64,000 bases of DNA from Pseudodesulfovibrio sp. (GCA_016744135.1 JADGEX010000001.1:1189029-1253028); one strand, 5' to 3'. Numbered from the stretch's first letter, positions 29,522-37,946 are shown. Notes: a model not told the origin generated them from the sequence alone. Made by a program: numbers and translations.

Positions 29522-30130
29522 TCAGGATTTTTCCGGTATCGGCGTCTCGCCCTGCTGATCTTTATCATGAACCAAATCCATAAATGTCATCATATCATCG
29601 GTGGCTTCATTTTCCTTTACCTTCTGTTTGATGGTACGGAAAAATGGCAGCCACGGTTTGGCCTGACTAAAAAGTAGACGGGTAACAATATAAATCGGAA
29701 TAAAAACAAAAGCAGGGCCGACAGCACCTAAAAACGGGACAACAAAATCAACTTGCCCGAAACGGTAAAACAGCCAGCCGATAGCGAAAGGCACTACCCA
29801 CAATGAAGAGGCAAACAGTGCCATGCGAGAAAAGAAATTTTTACCGAAGGCATCGTTAGCGATGGAGTTGCATGCCTTCCAAGCGGTCTTGTCTTTGACA
29901 CCCAATGCTCTGACAGACAAATTGTGATGATCAACCATATCGCGGTTAATTTTGGCAAAATGACGTTTATTCAAAAAATAAACACCTGCCATACAAAGTT
30001 CGCCTATGACCGTCGTCAGGATACAGACCCAGATGAGACCTATGGCGAATCCCACATACGGATTATCACTAGTGCGGAATGCCCAGATCATCCAGGGATC
30101 AAGAAAATCGTAAATCATTTGGCCGGTCAT
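29522..30130 (-). CDS. Unknown four-helix membrane protein
   Basis: A 202-residue protein with about four membrane helices (~27-50, ~100-122, ~127-147 and one overlapping it) and a charged, Glu/Asp-rich C-terminal tail. A basic loop containing NKRHFAKINRDMVDHH lies between helices 1 and 2. I do not recognise a family. It is the last gene of the ferredoxin-TauE operon, 73 bases after the TauE gene, so it may assist that carrier or the redox pair upstream. Confidence 0.72.
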   Translation of the reverse strand: MTGQMIYDFLDPWMIWAFRTSDNPYVGFAIGLIWVCILTTVIGELCMAGVYFLNKRHFAKINRDMVDHHNLSVRALGVKDKTAWKACNSIANDAFGKNFFSRMALFASSLWVVPFAIGWLFYRFGQVDFVVPFLGAVGPAFVFIPIYIVTRLLFSQAKPWLPFFRTIKQKVKENEATDDMMTFMDLVHDKDQQGETPIPEKS

Positions 30131-30151
30131 GGTCTATCCTGTTTGGTTTGA

Positions 30152-30178
30152 GGAGGCCGCCCGACATGGACGGCCTCC
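30152..30178 (-). promoter_or_regulatory. Intra-operon hairpin
   Basis: GGAGGCCG and CGGCCTCC form an 8-bp stem with an 11-base loop between the TauE-like gene and the small membrane protein gene. No T-run follows on the minus strand. It is more likely an mRNA-processing or attenuation hairpin than a terminator. Confidence 0.5.
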
Positions 30179-30203
30179 ATTGTAATCTTTGATTGGTCGC
30201 GAC

Positions 30204-31331
30204 TTAGAAGGGGGGAACCAGGGAGTAACCCAAGAAGCCCTTGGAGGTGTAACGAACACCAACGTACACGGCCAGAACGATAAAGATGTACTTCAGAACT
30301 CTGTCCGGGATGAACTTGGAAGTCTTAGGTCCAATGATGGAACCGATGACAATACCGACAAGCTCAGCACCGATCAGGCCCCATGCAACCGGAGTCTGCT
30401 TGAGCAGCATGTAGGATGCAATGGAGTTGACCATACCGATGAAGACGGCCATAGCGGAAGTACCTGCAACCAAGTACATGGGCAGACCGGCCACGGAAGT
30501 CAGGAACGGCACCAGCAGGAAGCCACCACCAACACCGAGGAAGGAAGCCATGGCTGCAATGAAGAAACCACCGACAACCGGGATCAGCGGGTTGAACGTA
30601 AATTCAACACCAAAGAAGGTAAATTCACAAGCAGTAGGCGTGAACTTCTGAACCTTAACGCCCATTTCAGCCATATCGACTTCGGCGCCGTGCTGCTGCT
30701 TCTTGACGGAATTCTGGAAAGCTGTTGCAGCTTCCTTGGCAGCCTTTTTACCAGCCTGGCCTCTGGGAGTGGTCTCATAGGTGAGATAGCAACCCAGGAA
30801 CAGGACGAACAGGCCAAAGTAACCAAGGTAGGACTTCAGGCTGATCTTACCGGCGGTGAGCCAAGGCACCAACCAGGAACCAGCGACAGAACCGATGGCA
30901 AGAGCGATACCCAGGGGCAGCACCAGACGACCGGCTTTGTAGTAGTTGAAAGAAGACAAAGCTGCGGAGCAACCGACCAACCACTGGTTAGACACACGGA
31001 TGGAGTCGGTGACGACCTTGTTCATGTGTGTGCCCTTGCCGAAGCTACTTGCGTAGTCGCCAAGACCATAAATAGTGATGTGACCAACACCGGCCATGAT
31101 ACCACCGAATGCGCCGACGGTAGAGAAAATCCAACCAACCCAGATGGCCCACACAAGACCAATGATGATGTTGAGCTGCGGACCACCGGGGATGCCCAGA
31201 TAGCCAGGCTCACCCTGGGGTTTGGCTTCCGCAATTGCGTCAGCCAGACGATCGGCCCATGCAGGTTCTGCCACGAGACACATGACAGCAACCAGAGCCA
31301 GCAACAGAACTGCTTTTTTGGAACGTAACAC
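30204..31331 (-). CDS. TauE/SafE-family anion exporter with N-terminal signal-like segment
   Basis: A 375-residue membrane protein. I chose a GTG start (VLRSKKAVLL) with a very strong GAGGAGGT ribosome site; the longer frame lacks one. The first 25 residues look like a cleavable signal (AEPAWA-D). About eight membrane helices follow, with the TauE/SafE repeats FSTVGAFGGIMAGVG and ASFLGVGGGFLLVP, one in each half. The family moves sulfite, sulfoacetate and similar sulfur anions out of the cell. It sits after a four-cluster ferredoxin gene and near a molybdopterin oxidoreductase, so a sulfur oxyanion substrate is likely but unproven. Confidence 0.9.
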   Translation of the reverse strand: MLRSKKAVLLLALVAVMCLVAEPAWADRLADAIAEAKPQGEPGYLGIPGGPQLNIIIGLVWAIWVGWIFSTVGAFGGIMAGVGHITIYGLGDYASSFGKGTHMNKVVTDSIRVSNQWLVGCSAALSSFNYYKAGRLVLPLGIALAIGSVAGSWLVPWLTAGKISLKSYLGYFGLFVLFLGCYLTYETTPRGQAGKKAAKEAATAFQNSVKKQQHGAEVDMAEMGVKVQKFTPTACEFTFFGVEFTFNPLIPVVGGFFIAAMASFLGVGGGFLLVPFLTSVAGLPMYLVAGTSAMAVFIGMVNSIASYMLLKQTPVAWGLIGAELVGIVIGSIIGPKTSKFIPDRVLKYIFIVLAVYVGVRYTSKGFLGYSLVPPF

Positions 31332-31413
31332 TGTTACCTCCTCCTCTTGAATAAAGTTAAAAAGACCCCAAAATATCGCTCTCCGGCAACCCCGCCGGAA
31401 AGAATACACCAAT

Positions 31414-31863
31414 CTATTTCCGGATGAAGGTCAGAGCCTGAGCTGTACATCCGGTTACGCAGGCAGGTGTGCCACCGGCATCCACCCGATCCACGCAATA
31501 GTCACACTTCATGATCTTGCCGCTTTCCTCGTTGAACACGGGGACGGACCAAGGGCATGCTTCGACACATGCTTTGCAGCCATCACATTTGTTCAGATCA
31601 ACCAAAACAAGGCCATCCTCATCGCGTTTGTACATGGCCCCGGTGGGACATGCGGCAACACATTCAGGATTCTTGCAATGCATACAGTTCTGATACTTGA
31701 TTTTGGCGGTAGGTTTCCCATCCTTGTCAGCAATGGGACCTTCCACGGTAAGACGATTAAGGGAAATACCTACGGGCACCTTGTTCTTCACTTTGCAGTG
31801 AACCAAGCATGCGTCGCAGGCAATACACCGTTTTTTGTCAAACTTAATTCTATAACTGGCCAT
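31414..31863 (-). CDS. Four-cluster [4Fe-4S] electron-transfer protein
   Basis: A 149-residue DmsB/HycB/CooF-type ferredoxin subunit. Sixteen Cys are arranged in four CxxCxxC-xn-C groups (CIACDACLVHC, CMHCKNPEC-AACP, CDGCKACVEACP, CDYCVDR plus CVTGC). It has no signal peptide and no membrane anchor, so it is cytoplasmic. It diverges from the molybdopterin oxidoreductase gene and is the natural electron partner for it. No NrfD/PsrC-type membrane subunit is present next to either gene. Confidence 0.93.
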   Translation of the reverse strand: MASYRIKFDKKRCIACDACLVHCKVKNKVPVGISLNRLTVEGPIADKDGKPTAKIKYQNCMHCKNPECVAACPTGAMYKRDEDGLVLVDLNKCDGCKACVEACPWSVPVFNEESGKIMKCDYCVDRVDAGGTPACVTGCTAQALTFIRK

Positions 31864-31955
31864 TTTACACCTCGAAAAACTTCAGTTGGACGCGCAGTTC
31901 CTTTAAGAACCTATGGTTTGGAGAAAAAAGCGCTTATGGTCAACGCCCTTCCCGC

Positions 31956-31973
31956 TTGTGACACATTTCTCAA
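31956..31973. promoter_or_regulatory. CRP/FNR-type site 1
   Basis: TTGTGA-N6-TCTCAA, one base away from a perfect CRP/FNR palindrome, lies 93 bases before the ferredoxin start. HcpR-type regulators of sulfate reducers use TTGTGA-N6-TCACAA-like sites; assignment to HcpR is inference. Confidence 0.55.
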
Positions 31974-32021
31974 TCAAGGCACATTATAATGCATTTCAAA
32001 CCAAAAAAGGAAGAAAAATAT

Positions 32022-32037
32022 TGTGATACATTTCACA
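32022..32037. promoter_or_regulatory. CRP/FNR-type site 2, perfect palindrome
   Basis: TGTGA-TACATT-TCACA is an exact CRP-type inverted repeat, 98 bases before the oxidoreductase ATG. Together with site 1 it suggests joint control of both divergent units by a CRP/FNR-family regulator. Confidence 0.65.
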
Positions 32038-32135
32038 CGATGGTAATCTGTTGCATAGTCGTTCCCTGCAAAGCTAGGTTCCATTCTACATAAAAAAGCG
32101 CAAAGTTCCATCCGGTCTGTATCAGGAGGAGTATT

Positions 32136-34223
32136 ATGAGTAAGGAATATGTGAAAAGTATCTGTGGCATGTGCTCTGTGCGATGCCCTATTGAAGTCGA
32201 AGTGGTCGACGGTAAAGCTGAGTATATTCAGGGTAATCCAGATGCACCGGGCATCATGGGATCCCTGTGTCCTCGTGGAGCTGCCGGAACGGCCCTGACG
32301 TATGACGAAGAACGTCCCCAATATCCCATGGTTCGCACGGGCAAACGGGGTGAAGGCAAATGGAAACAAGTGTCTTGGGACGAAGCCCTAGACTATGTTG
32401 CCGACGAATTGAAACGCATTCAGGAAACATACGGCAAGGACTCCGTCCTGTTTTCCGATCGCGGTGGACCGTTCCGAGATTTCTATCGCGCATTTCTGCG
32501 TGGTATCGGCACAGCCAACTACAATAACCATGACTCCGCATGCGCTCGCAATGTCCAGAACGCTGCCTTGTCCGTCTTCGGTTTCGGTCGCAAAGGCGTT
32601 TCCTACGACCTGAAAAACGCCAAGCACGTCATCTTGCAGCAGCGTAACATTTTCGAAGCCGTGAACGTGGCTGAAGTCAACAATCTGCTCAACTCTATGG
32701 CTGACGGTTGTAAACTCTCCGTCATCGACATCCGAGCCAACGTCCCGGCCACCAAGTCCGACAACTTCTTCATGATCCGCCCCGGCACTGACTACGGCTT
32801 CAACCTCGCCGTCATCAATGTCATTATTAATGAGGAATTGTACGACAAGGACTTCGTCGCCAATTGGGTTGAAGACTTTGACCTGCTCAAAGATTTCGTC
32901 CAGCAGTACACCCCGGAATGGGCTGAAGAAGAAACCGGCATCAAGGCCGACGCCATCCGCGATTTCTGTCGCCAGTTGGCCGAAGCTGCACCGTCCATCC
33001 TTTGGCATCCAGGCTGGATGACTGCCCGTTACAACGACTCCTTCTATATGTCCCGCACAATATACATCATCAACTCCCTCATGGGTGCTATCGGTGCCAA
33101 GGGCGGCCTGCCGTTCATGAACAAGCCGGGTGATGTTGGAGCCAAGGGGCTGAATAGCTTCATGAATCTCTACCCAAAACCCGAAGGCAAACGCGCCGAC
33201 GGTGTTGGCTGGATGGAAGGCCGCAAGCACTTTGATGCTGGCCCCGGCCTGGTTCATCTCGCATATGAAGCCGCTGTTGAGGAAGAGCCATATCCTGTTA
33301 AGGCATATATCTGTCACAGGCATGATCCGCTCATGGCTTACCCCGATGCCCCGCATGTCAAAACCTTGTGGGACAACATTGAACTGCTGGTAGTCCCGAC
33401 CTTTTCCTGGTCCGACACTGCATGGAATGCCGACGTGGTGCTGCCCATCTCGCCCTATCTGGAACGCGATGACACCATCATGACCAAGAATGGTCCCAAG
33501 CCCGCTTTCCAGATTCGGAAGCGCGCTGTCCAGCCGGTCTACGACACCAAAGCCATCTGGGAAATCTACTCAGGTCTGGCAAAACGTTTTGGTCTGGAAG
33601 AACTGGTCTACGAAAACATCGAAGACATCTGGAACTTCCAGTTGGACGGCACCGGCGTATCCCTGTCCGATTTCGACGCAACCGGTATCGTTTCCCTGGC
33701 CTCTGATCCCCTGTTCAAACCTGTCAAGGAAGGGTCTTTCAAGACACCATCCGGCAAAGTCCAGATGATCGACGCCAAACTGGAAGCTGACGGTCTGCTG
33801 TCCCTGAAACCTTATGAATCCCCCGAGCGTCCGCCTGAAGGCAAGTTCCGCATCACCTTTGGTCGTTGCGCACTGCACACTCAGGGACACACCGTGAATA
33901 ACGCACTGCTCTTTGAGCGCATGCCTGAGAACATTCTCTGGATCAATACCAAACGTGCAGAAGAACTGGGTATCGAAAACGATGACTATGTTACTGTTTC
34001 CAGCGTTGATTATTCATCCAAGATCAGAGCATTTGTCACAGACTTCGTTCACCCCGAGTGTATATTCATGATCCACGGCTTCGACCATAAACTGCCGTGT
34101 GAATCCCGTGCCAAGGGCATGGGAGCCGCTGATAACCTGCTCCTCTCCAAGGGCATCAAGAAGTGGGACAAAGGTGGCGGAGCCGTCGCCATGCAGGAAC
34201 ACTTCGTGTCCGTTTCAAAATAG
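32136..34223 (+). CDS. Cytoplasmic molybdopterin oxidoreductase (PhsA/PsrA-like)
   Basis: The 695-residue protein starts after AGGAGGAG and has no Tat leader; the [4Fe-4S] Cys motif begins at residue 10 (Cys10, 13, 17, 45). A probable Mo ligand is Cys136 in HDSACARN. Blocks typical of the DMSO reductase superfamily follow (ILWHPGWMTARYND, NSLMGAIGAKGG, LPISPYLERDDT, GRCALHTQGHTVNN), along with the C-terminal MopB-binding barrel. By eye it is nearest to thiosulfate/polysulfide reductase catalytic chains, but family members outside the periplasm can act on other substrates. The divergent four-cluster ferredoxin is the likely partner. The substrate is unknown; a sulfur compound is suggested by the TauE neighbour. 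Confidence 0.9.
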   Translation: MSKEYVKSICGMCSVRCPIEVEVVDGKAEYIQGNPDAPGIMGSLCPRGAAGTALTYDEERPQYPMVRTGKRGEGKWKQVSWDEALDYVADELKRIQETYGKDSVLFSDRGGPFRDFYRAFLRGIGTANYNNHDSACARNVQNAALSVFGFGRKGVSYDLKNAKHVILQQRNIFEAVNVAEVNNLLNSMADGCKLSVIDIRANVPATKSDNFFMIRPGTDYGFNLAVINVIINEELYDKDFVANWVEDFDLLKDFVQQYTPEWAEEETGIKADAIRDFCRQLAEAAPSILWHPGWMTARYNDSFYMSRTIYIINSLMGAIGAKGGLPFMNKPGDVGAKGLNSFMNLYPKPEGKRADGVGWMEGRKHFDAGPGLVHLAYEAAVEEEPYPVKAYICHRHDPLMAYPDAPHVKTLWDNIELLVVPTFSWSDTAWNADVVLPISPYLERDDTIMTKNGPKPAFQIRKRAVQPVYDTKAIWEIYSGLAKRFGLEELVYENIEDIWNFQLDGTGVSLSDFDATGIVSLASDPLFKPVKEGSFKTPSGKVQMIDAKLEADGLLSLKPYESPERPPEGKFRITFGRCALHTQGHTVNNALLFERMPENILWINTKRAEELGIENDDYVTVSSVDYSSKIRAFVTDFVHPECIFMIHGFDHKLPCESRAKGMGAADNLLLSKGIKKWDKGGGAVAMQEHFVSVSK

Positions 34224-34253
34224 TCAAGTACCACCTCTCACCCCCAAATACGG

Positions 34254-34285
34254 AAAGGCCGGCATCACTCCTGATGCCGGCCTTT
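34254..34285. terminator. Bidirectional terminator
   Basis: AAAGGCCGGCATCA and TGATGCCGGCCTTT pair perfectly (14 bp) around CTCC, between convergent genes ending at 34223 and 34321. Confidence 0.92.
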
Positions 34286-34320
34286 CTCATTAAATACATT
34301 CAATAAACAGCAAAAAAAGA

Positions 34321-35190
34321 TCACTCTCTCGACTGAGGAACTCCTGCCAAGCTCAACGCTTCTGCCATAAAAGGAAGAAGCTCGCCAACACGCGTGGCCG
34401 GATTGGGATTCGTCATCAATCCAGCCATCCGATTTGCCATGACACTGTACAAAGCAGCTTCGACAATCGGCACACCTGATTCAATCAGAGCCGAAACCAT
34501 CCCGGTTACAGTATCACCTGTACCGCCCATGGCTTCCATTGCATCTGCAACCGGCTCCGACACCGAGTGAATGACCCCTTCATTGTTAGCAACATAATCG
34601 ACACTCCCCTTGACCAACAGCGTGCTGGCCGCATTTTCATACGCATAGGCACGGGCGATCAAATCCGGGGCATGATTTTCGTCATGCAAAATAAAACCGC
34701 GAGTATAAAAAGGATGGGGTGCAGTTTCGTCGGCCAGAAAAGCCAATTCACCAGCGTCTGGCGTAAACAAATCATAGGCCGGAGCCTGCCCGCTCATCTT
34801 AGCCGCATACATAAATCCAGCATCCGCAATGAGTCGAGGTGAAATAGCCATTTCCTGAATAGCAAGAAGCACTTTGTTATGCCAATCCACATCTGGCTGA
34901 AGATAATGGAAAACCATGGTCGAATATTCACGACTTGGCAAAACAGTCGCCAAATGAGCATACAACTCACGACTGCCGTCTCCCCTGCCTTGATCTCCCA
35001 CCAAAAAAGCATGGGGCATGGGTTCGTTTAAAAACAAAGCCGTCTCGACCGCTGCGGCCAACAAAGCCGGGGTGCCCCGATCTGGAGAAATGATCCTGCC
35101 GTTCACCAACAGTTCATTGCCTTTAATCGCCACAGGCGCATCCAGAACAGGGACGTCCAAATCTGGAACGGTTCCAACTATTGCAAGCAT
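34321..35190 (-). CDS. NAD(P)H-hydrate dehydratase/carbohydrate kinase-like protein
   Basis: A 289-residue ribokinase-fold protein with the motifs of the C-terminal NnrD-type dehydratase: DLFTPDAGELAFL (where ITPHPGE is usual), TLLVKGSVDYVA, and MGGTGDTVTGMVSALI with the GTGD anion hole and base. The N-terminal epimerase half of full-length Nnr proteins is absent. I chose the ATG at 35190 after ATGAGG; it overlaps the DUF3343 gene by 13 bases. It ends an operon of YedE, TusA and DUF3343. It may repair NAD(P)H hydrates or, given the company, phosphorylate a small sulfur or selenium metabolite; the latter is speculation. Confidence 0.8.
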   Translation of the reverse strand: MLAIVGTVPDLDVPVLDAPVAIKGNELLVNGRIISPDRGTPALLAAAVETALFLNEPMPHAFLVGDQGRGDGSRELYAHLATVLPSREYSTMVFHYLQPDVDWHNKVLLAIQEMAISPRLIADAGFMYAAKMSGQAPAYDLFTPDAGELAFLADETAPHPFYTRGFILHDENHAPDLIARAYAYENAASTLLVKGSVDYVANNEGVIHSVSEPVADAMEAMGGTGDTVTGMVSALIESGVPIVEAALYSVMANRMAGLMTNPNPATRVGELLPFMAEALSLAGVPQSRE

Positions 35191-35729
35191 ATACGCCTCA
35201 TTTCCTGACACGCAAGATCAAGTGCATACCCACATAAGGTGTGACCAATCTCTCGAGGTGTGGGCGCATCATCCAACGTCTTGCCTATCATTTGCACAGC
35301 CAGGTAGGGCACATCAGGACATCCACCCCCGGAAATATTAACGATAACCAAAGTTCTTTTATCCACTGTCAATTTCATATTGGCAGCGCGAACCATCAGA
35401 TAATCACCGAAATCCTTAACCTGATACAGATCAACCGGATCAAGCAACGGCCCGACCACGGGCACCACGTCCTGTGGCGAAGATCCGTTTTCCTCTAGAC
35501 TGCGCCGGATATTCAATTCTTCAATGAGTGGGAACTCAATCACCAGATCACACCCGGTCTGAATCTCCGCAGGCGGTCCCATGACCTTAATATCCCACCC
35601 TTCAGCCCGAAGCACCCGTTCAGCACGAATGACCTCGCTGGTATTCTCAAAGACGAGCAGCCCACGATCAGCGCGCTGCTCGCCCTTATTGCTAAACAAT
35701 TTTCGTCGGATCGTTTCAAGAAAACTCAA
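35178..35729 (-). CDS. DUF3343-containing protein (putative Se/S carrier-like)
   Basis: The 183-residue protein has an N-terminal DUF3343-like region (LLVFENTSEVIRAERVLRAEG, MGPPAEIQTGCDLVIEFP) with the single conserved Cys before the hydrophobic strand. A ~110-residue extension I do not recognise contains GGGCPDVPY and three more Cys near the end. DUF3343 proteins are usually short and sit beside TusA and YedE genes in selenium/sulfur loci, as here. The start is 3 bases after the TusA stop, so the genes are coupled. It may hand persulfide or selenide between partners. Confidence 0.78.
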   Translation of the reverse strand: MSFLETIRRKLFSNKGEQRADRGLLVFENTSEVIRAERVLRAEGWDIKVMGPPAEIQTGCDLVIEFPLIEELNIRRSLEENGSSPQDVVPVVGPLLDPVDLYQVKDFGDYLMVRAANMKLTVDKRTLVIVNISGGGCPDVPYLAVQMIGKTLDDAPTPREIGHTLCGYALDLACQEMRRICLQ

Positions 35730-35732
35730 AGG

Positions 35733-35951
35733 TTACCCCTTGGACAATTCAATGCGATATTCCTCGTCTGACTCGGAAACCACGGTAACACTCCATCCTT
35801 TGGACCCGGCAGCGCGGGACACATTTTCCATGGATGTTTCTGTATCCACCAGAATATCAACTTTGCCGGACCCTATTGCTTCTACTTTTTTCAGCATAAC
35901 CAATACCGGCTGGGGGCAAGACAAGCCGCGTGCATCTACTACTTCACTCAT
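35733..35951 (-). CDS. TusA-family sulfurtransferase
   Basis: The 72-residue protein has the CPxP motif of TusA/SirA (LSCPQPVL, Cys12) and the ferredoxin-like alpha/beta fold pattern. I used the ATG with GGAG upstream; the longer frame runs back into yedE. TusA proteins carry persulfide sulfur, and in this gene company perhaps selenium. It lies 10 bases after yedE. Confidence 0.92.
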   Translation of the reverse strand: MSEVVDARGLSCPQPVLVMLKKVEAIGSGKVDILVDTETSMENVSRAAGSKGWSVTVVSESDEEYRIELSKG

Positions 35952-35961
35952 GACGAACTCC

Positions 35962-37044
35962 TTACGCCTTTTTGCGCATGGTAAAACCAATGAACAAACA
36001 TACCGCCAGACCGATAAACACGGCAGCAATGCCATGCGGCCCCACGCCCTTGGGAGAACTTGCCAACCCGAAATTATGAGCAAACGCAGCTCCTACGATC
36101 ATGCCAAACACGAACACGGAAGCATCACCGTCGCCCTCACCCGCCATGAACAACTGTCGCCCAGGACAACCACCTGCCAAAGCAAAACACAGACCGGCCA
36201 AGACCATGCCCATGAAGTTCCACAAAGACTGGGTATGTGCCACAGGCTGTCCCTCAAAGCCCATATTGAACTGACCAAGGACAAGATTCATGACAAAAGC
36301 GGCAACCAACAGGGCAACAAACCCGGACAACAGGTGAACCTGCTTGAACAAGAGCAAATCACGAACTGCGCCCATGGTGCAAAACCGGCTCCTCTGAGCC
36401 AGCACACCAACCAAAAGACCAATACCGAGTGAGACCAGTAACGGCGCATGCATGGCACCAGGGCCTTTCAAACTATAAAACAGCACACCTGATTTGGCTT
36501 CGCCTGTCATTTGCGGATACAGGAAAAGCAACACAAGAAGCCCTGCCATAAGCAGAGGCATAAGCAGTCCCACTGAAGTATATGTCTTGTGGCTGCGTCC
36601 AAGCGAATATCCTTGCTTAAAGAAGAAGGTACCAATGCCGATGCCGACGACCAAACCAAGCAGACCGATAACCGCATTCAGATCACCACCGGCCAAACGA
36701 AGTACGGCTCGCCAAGGACATCCCAAAAAGACCAATGCGCCGATCATAGCGAATGCACCCAAAACAAAACGGACTACAGGTGCCGATCCGGCACGAGGTC
36801 GGAAATCTTTAGCCGCAAAAGCCGCAATCATGGCACCGAGTACAAAACCGATAATCTCTGGCCGGATATATTGGACCACACCGGCCCGATGCATACCGAT
36901 AGCGCCAGCAATATCACGCTCGAAACAAGCCACACAAATTCCCATGTTACCGGGATTGCCCCAGTATTGCAGCAAGGAAGCAAACAGGCCGATGACCAGC
37001 CCGACGCAGATGATGCCCATCCGCGATGAAAAGAAATTCTTCAC
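35962..37044 (-). CDS. YedE/YeeE-family transporter (putative selenium/thiosulfate-type)
   Basis: A 360-residue protein with ten or so membrane helices and the repeated YeeE/YedE signatures: GICVACFERDIAGA, FLGCPWRAVLRLAGGD, RSRFCTMGAVRD and LAGGCPGRQLF. The Cys within them are thought to pass a sulfur or selenium species along the channel. The start is a GTG with GGAGG five bases upstream; the TTG at 37056 is an alternative. It heads the operon YedE-TusA-DUF3343-kinase-like. YedE of this architecture is linked to selenium metabolism in genomic surveys, while related YeeE imports thiosulfate; I cannot decide between them. Confidence 0.9.
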   Translation of the reverse strand: MKNFFSSRMGIICVGLVIGLFASLLQYWGNPGNMGICVACFERDIAGAIGMHRAGVVQYIRPEIIGFVLGAMIAAFAAKDFRPRAGSAPVVRFVLGAFAMIGALVFLGCPWRAVLRLAGGDLNAVIGLLGLVVGIGIGTFFFKQGYSLGRSHKTYTSVGLLMPLLMAGLLVLLFLYPQMTGEAKSGVLFYSLKGPGAMHAPLLVSLGIGLLVGVLAQRSRFCTMGAVRDLLLFKQVHLLSGFVALLVAAFVMNLVLGQFNMGFEGQPVAHTQSLWNFMGMVLAGLCFALAGGCPGRQLFMAGEGDGDASVFVFGMIVGAAFAHNFGLASSPKGVGPHGIAAVFIGLAVCLFIGFTMRKKA

Positions 37045-37155
37045 ATCATCCTCCAAATCTCAATGTTAACCGCCGCGCCCCCACGACAGACCAAATGAAT
37101 AAACCCACTGAAAAGTATCGGAATTCCTTATTGAGAACCAATTGATAATACCAAA

Positions 37156-37189
37156 TACATCTATTTAAGCCATAGATGTAATCTATACT
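37156..37189 (+). promoter_or_regulatory. arsC promoter with overlapping 9-bp palindrome
   Basis: TACATCTAT and ATAGATGTA form a perfect inverted repeat (37156-37180, spacer 7). It ends 4 bases before a -10 box TATACT (37184-37189) and covers the -35 position, where no consensus -35 is visible. This fits a repressor or activator of the arsC-like gene. Confidence 0.6.
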
Positions 37190-37307
37190 AGCTCCCACTA
37201 TGACGCACAAAAGTCACACAACTCTCATTGACGCATCCAAACAGAGAGTTTTAATAATTTGGAATTGGAAATTAAAGTCAACGGCCCGAAATAGACAGGA
37301 ACACTCC

Positions 37308-37736
37308 ATGAATATTCTCTTCCTTTGCACTGGCAACTCCTGCCGTAGCCAAATGGCTGAGGGATGGACCCATCACCTCAAAGGCGATCAGGTGAACGCT
37401 TACTCAGCCGGAGTCGAAACCCATGGTATGAATCCATATGCGATCAAGGTCATGAATGAAGTCGGTATCGACATCTCCGGCAACACTTCCAAGCTCATCT
37501 CTGACTTGCCGGGAAATATCAAATTTGATTACGTCATCACCGTTTGCGGACATGCTCACGAAAACTGTCCATACTTCCCGTCCAAATCCAAAGTCATTCA
37601 TGTCGGATTCGACGATCCGCCGACGTTGGCAAAAGGACTGACCAACGAGGGAAAAATTCTGAACATTTATCGCCGCGTGCGTGACGACATCAAAATTTTT
37701 GTAAAATCTCTGCCACAGGCATTGCTCTCTGAATAA
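37308..37736 (+). CDS. arsC: Thioredoxin-type arsenate reductase / low-molecular-weight phosphatase family
   Basis: A 142-residue protein of the LMW-PTP fold with P-loop CTGNSCR (Cys8, Arg14). The further Cys pair in VCGHAHENCP is typical of thioredoxin-coupled ArsC. AGGA precedes the chosen ATG; the in-frame ATG at 37200 lies nearly at the predicted transcription start and is unlikely. No arsenite exporter or arsR gene lies beside it in the window, so this is an orphan arsC. A protein phosphatase role is less likely because of the conserved Cys triad. Confidence 0.87.
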   Translation: MNILFLCTGNSCRSQMAEGWTHHLKGDQVNAYSAGVETHGMNPYAIKVMNEVGIDISGNTSKLISDLPGNIKFDYVITVCGHAHENCPYFPSKSKVIHVGFDDPPTLAKGLTNEGKILNIYRRVRDDIKIFVKSLPQALLSE

Positions 37737-37811
37737 GAAATATTACTGTATGGACGTGGACAGCAAGGTGCTATCCACGCCAACAAAAAAACTTCAACTC
37801 GGAGTAATAAA

Positions 37812-37922
37812 ATGACTATACGTCGCTTTTCTTTCCGGGCATTCTTCTCCCCGCTCAGCGCGTGGACAGGTTGCATCGGTTACAACGAAAACACTGGCAT
37901 CCGTTTTTCGTTCTTCTCGTAA
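37812..37922 (+). CDS. Phe-rich 36-codon ORF, possible leader peptide
   Basis: ATG at 37812 is preceded by GGAG with a seven-base spacer. It encodes 36 residues with seven Phe and six Ser (start MTIRRFSFRAFF, end RFSFFS). It lies between arsC and a DASS transporter gene and is followed within 25 bases by overlapping hairpins. It could be a regulatory leader peptide or chance. Confidence 0.4.
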   Translation: MTIRRFSFRAFFSPLSAWTGCIGYNENTGIRFSFFS

Positions 37923-37946
37923 CCCAACCCTAGAACTTACCCACAT

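Noticed and set aside
30189-31328. 379-codon plus-strand frame over the TauE gene
   Set aside because: Its product is a Gln/Asp/Thr/His-rich low-complexity string, typical of the antisense of a membrane protein gene. The minus strand encodes a clear TauE/SafE protein.
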